Shown here: one piece after another, positions 59,916 through 64,000 of the stretch
Position numbering within the stretch: the stretch's first letter is position 1
Layout of the letters: each line of letters opens with the position of its first letter
NCBI GenBank assembly: GCA_964611335.1
Contig: CAZSXR010000002.1
Span: 620,001-684,000, forward strand
Reading direction: 5' to 3'
Origin: BOG-1112 sp964611335
GTDB taxonomy: Bacteria > Bdellovibrionota_B > Oligoflexia > Oligoflexales > Bog-1112
Length of the DNA: 64,000 bases
The notes under the pieces: model-generated
Seen by the model: the letters and a program-made list of their open reading frames with translations, nothing else
Database searches by the model: none
Told to the model about the DNA's origin: nothing
Program-made: the position numbers and the translations under genes

Positions 59916-60959
59916 TCAAACGGAGTCTGTTGACCAGTCCGTTTGAAAATTTTTCCCGAGAATGGAATTGTAAATGGTCTCGTCTCGAGTGAGTTGAACT
60001 CCTGGAAGGACGAGACTATTTTTTATTTGCATATTTGATGGGATTTTGGTGCTTTCTAAAAAGATAAAAGCATTGGGACCTAGATTAGAATTTTCCTCAA
60101 AGGTTGGTTTGTTTGTGAAAAAAAATGGAGAGTTTAGTCCTTTCTCCTTGTTTACATTGGAATTTTGCCTTGAAAAAAAAGGGTTCATTCCAAGACGCTT
60201 CCAACATTGATTTAAACAAAGTGATTTCAGGAAGGATTTATTTTCTAAATGCAAAATCGCCTTGGCGTGGGCATCAAAATAGTCTCGTGGAGAACCAATA
60301 TCTGACCAGAAAGGATTCAAAGCTAAAAAAGAAATGGGAATTCCTTTTTTTATAAAATCTTTATAAATCGGAATGATTTCGCTTGGAGATGAAGAGGGTA
60401 TGTGTTTGTAAAATCCTTCTGAAAGGACTTGTATACAAGAAAATCCGTATTTGTGAAGCACGTCTCGCTCATGAGGAGAAGGTCCTCCGATTCCTAAGAT
60501 GTGATTGTCGTCGCACCAAAGTACCGTTTTTTGAGGATATACCCTTGTTAACAATCCCATGCTTGCGATGTTGGTGGACTCTTGATGTTTGTTAACGAGG
60601 GAAGTTATATCAAAGTTTGTAACTATATCTCCGTTAATGACAATGAGATCTGATCCGGACAGTTTATTCCTAATGGCACCTATAGCACCTGCGGTGCCGA
60701 GAATTTCTGACCGTTCATCACAGAAGCTCACTTTAATAGGAAGTGGATACTGTTGTATAGACAACTGAATCTGTTCAGCAAGATAATGTCCATTCACAAA
60801 AATTTCATCAACAGAGAGTTTGTTGAGTTGTTCCAAAATAATGTAAAGAAGTGGGACTCCAAAAAAAGGAAGAAGGGGTTTTGGACAGAGGTTGGTTAAA
60901 GGACGAAGTCGCGTTCCAAAACCTGCTGCTAAAATAAAAGCTTTAAGTGGTTTTTTCAT
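59916..60959 (-). CDS. Sugar-1-phosphate nucleotidyltransferase, MurU-like
   Basis: The 347-residue protein begins FILAAGFGTRLRPLTNLCPKPLLP, the nucleotidyltransferase signature, with LGTAGAIGAIR and VINGDIVTN. It is paired with an AmgK-like kinase, 17 bases of overlap, exactly the pairing of the MurNAc salvage route where AmgK makes MurNAc-1-P and MurU makes UDP-MurNAc. It is longer than known MurU proteins (about 225) through a C-terminal extension of about 120 residues, so a mannose-1-P or glucose-1-P enzyme is also possible. Confidence 0.75.
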   Translation of the reverse strand: MKKPLKAFILAAGFGTRLRPLTNLCPKPLLPFFGVPLLYIILEQLNKLSVDEIFVNGHYLAEQIQLSIQQYPLPIKVSFCDERSEILGTAGAIGAIRNKLSGSDLIVINGDIVTNFDITSLVNKHQESTNIASMGLLTRVYPQKTVLWCDDNHILGIGGPSPHERDVLHKYGFSCIQVLSEGFYKHIPSSSPSEIIPIYKDFIKKGIPISFLALNPFWSDIGSPRDYFDAHAKAILHLENKSFLKSLCLNQCWKRLGMNPFFSRQNSNVNKEKGLNSPFFFTNKPTFEENSNLGPNAFIFLESTKIPSNMQIKNSLVLPGVQLTRDETIYNSILGKNFQTDWSTDSV

Positions 60960-61965
60960 TTGAAAGCTTCAATAATCTTGGAATGAGTTCGTTTGTAAGA
61001 TAAGGCCACTGTCTGTTTCCAGATAAAATTTCATTAAGCATGAGAAGAGTGGGGTTAATATATATTCTGTAATCTCTTTTTCCTTTTTTTGTAAGAAATG
61101 CAAAACTTCCGATTGCTTTCAGAAATCTTTGTAACGTAACGGCTTGCCATGAATCCAGAATTTCATTTTTGAGATTTTTCCCATTTTTGTGCGAATGCTC
61201 TAAATGTCTAAGGGCCTCGTCAAAGATAATTTTTCTAGACTCTAAACTTAAAGAAACATAGGGGTCGAAACATAAAGAGCACAAATCGTAAGCTGCAGGT
61301 CCCCAGCGCGCATCTTGAAAATCAATAACACCTAAAGTGTCGTTAAAGTAAAGTAAATTTCTTGAATGAAAATCTCTGTGAGTGAAATATTGAGGTATTT
61401 TGCTCAAATATCTACTCAATGATTCAATTTCCTTTGAAAAAAAAGTGGAATCTTGTGAATTTTTAAAGTCAGAAATTGTATCTAGAAATTGTGCTCGGAA
61501 AAATTCAAGTTCTCGATGGAGCAAAAAATAATCAAAACCTCTTTTTGACCAAGAAGAGGTTGAATCAGGTTGGATTGCATAAAATTTATAAAGAAGTTTT
61601 GAGGCTAGTTTGTAAAGAGAGATATTTTCATCTTGATTCGAGGAAACTTTGAGGTCGAGTGTTGTGTCCCCTAAGTCTTCTATAAAAAGAGAGTCAAAAT
61701 CTTTGAGCAAATTATGTATTTTGGGAACAAAGACCCCGTTGTTTTCAAGCGTTTTCCCAATTGTAATCCAGGAGTACGAACCTGTTTTAAGATCCAGTGC
61801 GTCCTGACCATGAATTTGCATTAGAATGTAAGATTTATTTTGATTGGAAGGAAGGACTCTAAAATATTGGCGGTTAGAACCATCTTCGGTCAAAGGTACA
61901 CATTTTACAGAAGGGCAATCCAGCACCTTGCAAAGAATCTCTGTTGGTGCTTTTCTATTCAACAT
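60943..61965 (-). CDS. Aminoglycoside-phosphotransferase-fold sugar kinase, AmgK-like
   Basis: The 340-residue protein has the APH-fold motifs: GSNRQYFRV (nucleotide loop), FIEDLGDTTL, the catalytic YFTHRDFHSRNLLY and the metal motif VIDFQDARWGPAAYDLCSLC. AmgK phosphorylates MurNAc and GlcNAc at C1 in recycling. Its overlap with the nucleotidyltransferase gene supports this role over antibiotic resistance. Substrate is inferred. Confidence 0.75.
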   Translation of the reverse strand: MLNRKAPTEILCKVLDCPSVKCVPLTEDGSNRQYFRVLPSNQNKSYILMQIHGQDALDLKTGSYSWITIGKTLENNGVFVPKIHNLLKDFDSLFIEDLGDTTLDLKVSSNQDENISLYKLASKLLYKFYAIQPDSTSSWSKRGFDYFLLHRELEFFRAQFLDTISDFKNSQDSTFFSKEIESLSRYLSKIPQYFTHRDFHSRNLLYFNDTLGVIDFQDARWGPAAYDLCSLCFDPYVSLSLESRKIIFDEALRHLEHSHKNGKNLKNEILDSWQAVTLQRFLKAIGSFAFLTKKGKRDYRIYINPTLLMLNEILSGNRQWPYLTNELIPRLLKLSNEKTT

Positions 61966-61981
61966 CGAGCTTTCTCGCTTC

Positions 61982-62917
61982 CTAAACGATTATAAATCGA
62001 ATTTTCGGACCAAGGTTCAATTTTAAATGTGTGTTTGTCGGATAAAATAACTCACCATCGATAGTGTAAGCGTTGGCTTCTGGGGTTTCCGCTGTCAGAA
62101 GCAAATCTTTACAGAGAAATTCAATTTTATAAGTTCGATTTCTTGAAAGATTAAATAAAAAATAAGGAAGAATCCATGGAATTTTTTTAGGAGAGCATAA
62201 GACGCTGAGAAATTGAAACTGATCAGGATTCTTCAATGCAAGAGGGAAAGCTTTAATTTTTAAAGGGAGAAGTTCGACTGTTGAACAAAAAACAAGCGGA
62301 GTAGAAAGCGAAAGTAAGTTTTTTTTATCGGCCTCAAAAGTGTAGATATCTTCTTTCACAACAGAGTTAAAAAGGTTTCCACTAAAGAAATATGAGGCAA
62401 CCACTTTCAAGAAAAAAAGAATACTGCCTAGATATCCAGATTTGTTTTTATAGAAAGCCTCTAAAAAACGTCGACTTGATGAGTTGGCAAAGATGAAACC
62501 AAAGTGATTAGCAACTTCAAGAGTGTTGAGCTCTACTGTTCCCATGTATTTACGCATGGAATGACCTTCTACCAGTCTGTATAAAATTTGTTCAGGTGTT
62601 CCGCGAACATTTAAATTGTCTGCGAGAACATTCATTGTGCCTCCGCGGAGTATCGCAATATCGGGAAGTTTTTTCCCCTTATATTCATGGATAAAAGCGG
62701 TTAATGTTCGACTGATGGTTCCATCTCCCCCGTTGATTGCGAGAGTGTCTATTTCCTTTTCTGCGAACTGTTTCGCGACTTTACGGAGGTCCTCAAGGTT
62801 GTTTGTAACTTCGAGCGTTCCCCTAGAGCCTGCGATATAACTTAAGAGCTTGGATCGTTCTGGGTTTCGTTTGTTTGATTTCGCATGAGGATTTGTTATG
62901 ATCCCTATTCCAGCCAT
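61982..62917 (-). CDS. Diacylglycerol kinase-family lipid kinase
   Basis: The 311-residue protein has the family's GIGIITNPHAKSNKRN start, NGGDGTISRTL (nucleotide GGDGT loop) and LRGGTMNVLADNL. Members phosphorylate diacylglycerol, sphingoid bases or related lipids at the inner membrane face. Substrate cannot be told. It is 16 bases upstream of the AmgK-like gene and divergent from rpoH. Confidence 0.8.
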   Translation of the reverse strand: MAGIGIITNPHAKSNKRNPERSKLLSYIAGSRGTLEVTNNLEDLRKVAKQFAEKEIDTLAINGGDGTISRTLTAFIHEYKGKKLPDIAILRGGTMNVLADNLNVRGTPEQILYRLVEGHSMRKYMGTVELNTLEVANHFGFIFANSSSRRFLEAFYKNKSGYLGSILFFLKVVASYFFSGNLFNSVVKEDIYTFEADKKNLLSLSTPLVFCSTVELLPLKIKAFPLALKNPDQFQFLSVLCSPKKIPWILPYFLFNLSRNRTYKIEFLCKDLLLTAETPEANAYTIDGELFYPTNTHLKLNLGPKIRFIIV

Positions 62918-62954
62918 TTGGAATCCTTATTTTGTGCTTTAACTAGCTTATTTG

Positions 62955-63842
62955 ATGGATGAAGAGCCCGTGCGTAAATTACCTATTCCTTCTCGGGATA
63001 GAAAACCCGTTCAATTTTCACCGCTTCAACTGTACCTACAGGAGATAGCGAAATATCCGTTATTAACTCCGGAAGAAGAGCTTGAATTAGCAGTCCAGCA
63101 CTACGAAGAGAGCGATATCAAAGCAGCTCACCGCCTCATAACAGCTAATCTGCGTTTCGTAGTAAAAATAGCCAATGAGTTTCGTAGGGCGCAAGTTAAT
63201 CTTCTGGATTTGATCCAAGAGGGAAACTATGGCCTTATGCAAGCTGTAAAACGTTTCAACCCTTACAAGGGTGTAAAACTTTCAAGCTATGCTGCTTGGT
63301 GGATACGTGCATATATTTTGAAATATTTAATGGATAATAAAAGCCAAGTTAAAATCGCCACAACGGCGGCTCAAAGGAAGCTTTTCTACAATTTGCAAAA
63401 AGAGACGGATCGCTTGCTTTCCGAATATGAAACTGCGGACCCTAAAAAAATTGCAAAGCGTCTTAATGTTTCAGAGAAAGACGTTGTGGAAATGCAAAAG
63501 AGACTTTTGAATCCAGATCTTTCTTTGGATGCTCCTCTGAACGAGGAATCTTCCGCCCCCTATAGAGATTTGCTTGCAGATGAGCAAAGTTCTATTGAAG
63601 ATCTTCTCTCAGATCAGCAGGTAAAGATGATTTTTTCTCAACATCTTGAAGAATTTAAGAAGCAATTAAAAGGGCGAGACCGAGAGATTTTTGATCTTAG
63701 GCTTTCGAGTGAAACACCACAGACGCTTCAGGAAATTGGTGATAAGTATGGCATCAGCCGAGAAAGGGTGCGCCAAATTGAAACTAGAATTACTCAAAAG
63801 CTCAAAGATTTTGTAAAAGAAAAGGGGACTCTCGACATTTAA
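62955..63842 (+). CDS. rpoH: RNA polymerase sigma-32 factor RpoH
   Basis: Group 3 sigma factor for heat-shock genes. The 295-residue protein has region 2 (RLITANLRFVVKIANEFRR, DLIQEGNYGLMQAVKRFNPYKGVKLSSYAAWWIRAYI), an RpoH-box-like QRKLFYNLQKETDRL between 2.4 and 3, and region 4 (TLQEIGDKYGISRERVRQIE). ATG 62955 or the preceding TTG 62952. The RpoH box favours this call over RpoD or RpoS. Confidence 0.9.
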   Translation: MDEEPVRKLPIPSRDRKPVQFSPLQLYLQEIAKYPLLTPEEELELAVQHYEESDIKAAHRLITANLRFVVKIANEFRRAQVNLLDLIQEGNYGLMQAVKRFNPYKGVKLSSYAAWWIRAYILKYLMDNKSQVKIATTAAQRKLFYNLQKETDRLLSEYETADPKKIAKRLNVSEKDVVEMQKRLLNPDLSLDAPLNEESSAPYRDLLADEQSSIEDLLSDQQVKMIFSQHLEEFKKQLKGRDREIFDLRLSSETPQTLQEIGDKYGISRERVRQIETRITQKLKDFVKEKGTLDI

Positions 63843-63892
63843 TTTTTAGTGAAATCAATTTGTTTAAAATCAATTCATAAAGGACTTTTAAA

Positions 63893-64000
63893 GTGAAAAA
63901 TTTACTCGTAATGGCAAGTTTAATTTCTACAAAACTTTTTGCAGAAGAGGCTGTTGCTGCAGCTAAGGCACAACCGTCTTTCATAGAAAATATGATCCCT
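63893..64000 (+). CDS. yajC: Start of YajC-like protein translocase subunit (partial)
   Basis: A frame starting at GTG 63893, with AAAGGA about eight bases upstream, runs off the window after 36 codons. It encodes a signal-like segment (NLLVMASLISTKLFA), an Ala/Glu stretch, and then AQPSFIENMIP, which resembles the region just before the YajC transmembrane helix in related bacteria. YajC binds SecDF. The diagnostic membrane helix lies beyond the window, so the name is tentative. Confidence 0.55.
   Translation, partial: MKNLLVMASLISTKLFAEEAVAAAKAQPSFIENMIP

Overview
The window is a low-GC Gram-negative chromosome segment that spans a replication origin. A complete Lpt export set, KdsD, beta-barrel and lipoprotein genes, meso-DAP-type MurE, RpoN, RpoH and a split b/b' ATP synthase operon with parB inside it point to a proteobacterium of the former delta group, most likely the Bdellovibrionota/Oligoflexia (Silvanigrella-like) side. 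That placement is inferred from gene content and order, not from a phylogeny.

Layout. 1-2.1 kb (+): end of a probable CdaR, then glmM and tsaE. 2.26-7.3 kb (-): a compact, largely overlapping operon that looks like an undescribed radical-SAM RiPP system. It has a 25-codon Cys-rich precursor gene, a radical SAM maturase with an N-terminal RRE, a GNAT, a second SPASM radical SAM enzyme, a 38-codon membrane peptide gene, a CPBP-family membrane protein and an MFS-like exporter. It ends next to tRNA-Arg. 7.7-10.1 kb: a degenerate metallo-beta-lactamase-fold protein, mdh and two tRNA-Ser genes. 10.2-12.6 kb: an orphan FtsK membrane domain that converges on two glycosyltransferase genes. 12.7-17.1 kb: the glycine cleavage genes gcvT and gcvH facing gcvP. 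17.1-24 kb (-): rapZ, rpoN, lptB, lptA, lptC, kdsD, pyrG. 24.2-26.4 kb: an outer-membrane-type protein and a serine hydrolase.

26.4-34.6 kb (-): gyrA, gyrB, dnaN, oriC, dnaA. The dnaA-dnaN gap holds ten perfect DnaA boxes arranged five against five in a near-perfect 60-bp inverted repeat. Beside it lies a second inverted repeat of TAG triplets around an all-A/T core. 34.7-43.3 kb (+): atpZ, atpI, atpB, atpE, parB, then b', b, delta, alpha, gamma, beta and epsilon, followed by an SDR gene. 44.4-58.8 kb (-): the division and cell-wall (dcw) cluster from rsmH to ftsZ, without mraZ, murG, murB or ddl. ftsZ has its own consensus promoter overlapped by a 22-bp palindrome. 59-64 kb: a LysM lipoprotein, a MurU/AmgK-like sugar salvage pair, a lipid-kinase-family gene, rpoH and the start of yajC.

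Most genes are housekeeping: envelope synthesis, division, replication start and energy coupling. The accessory novelty is the RiPP operon. The most unusual cis-structure is the two-fold symmetric origin. Start codons were chosen by Shine-Dalgarno spacing and family alignment, and several differ from the longest open frame.
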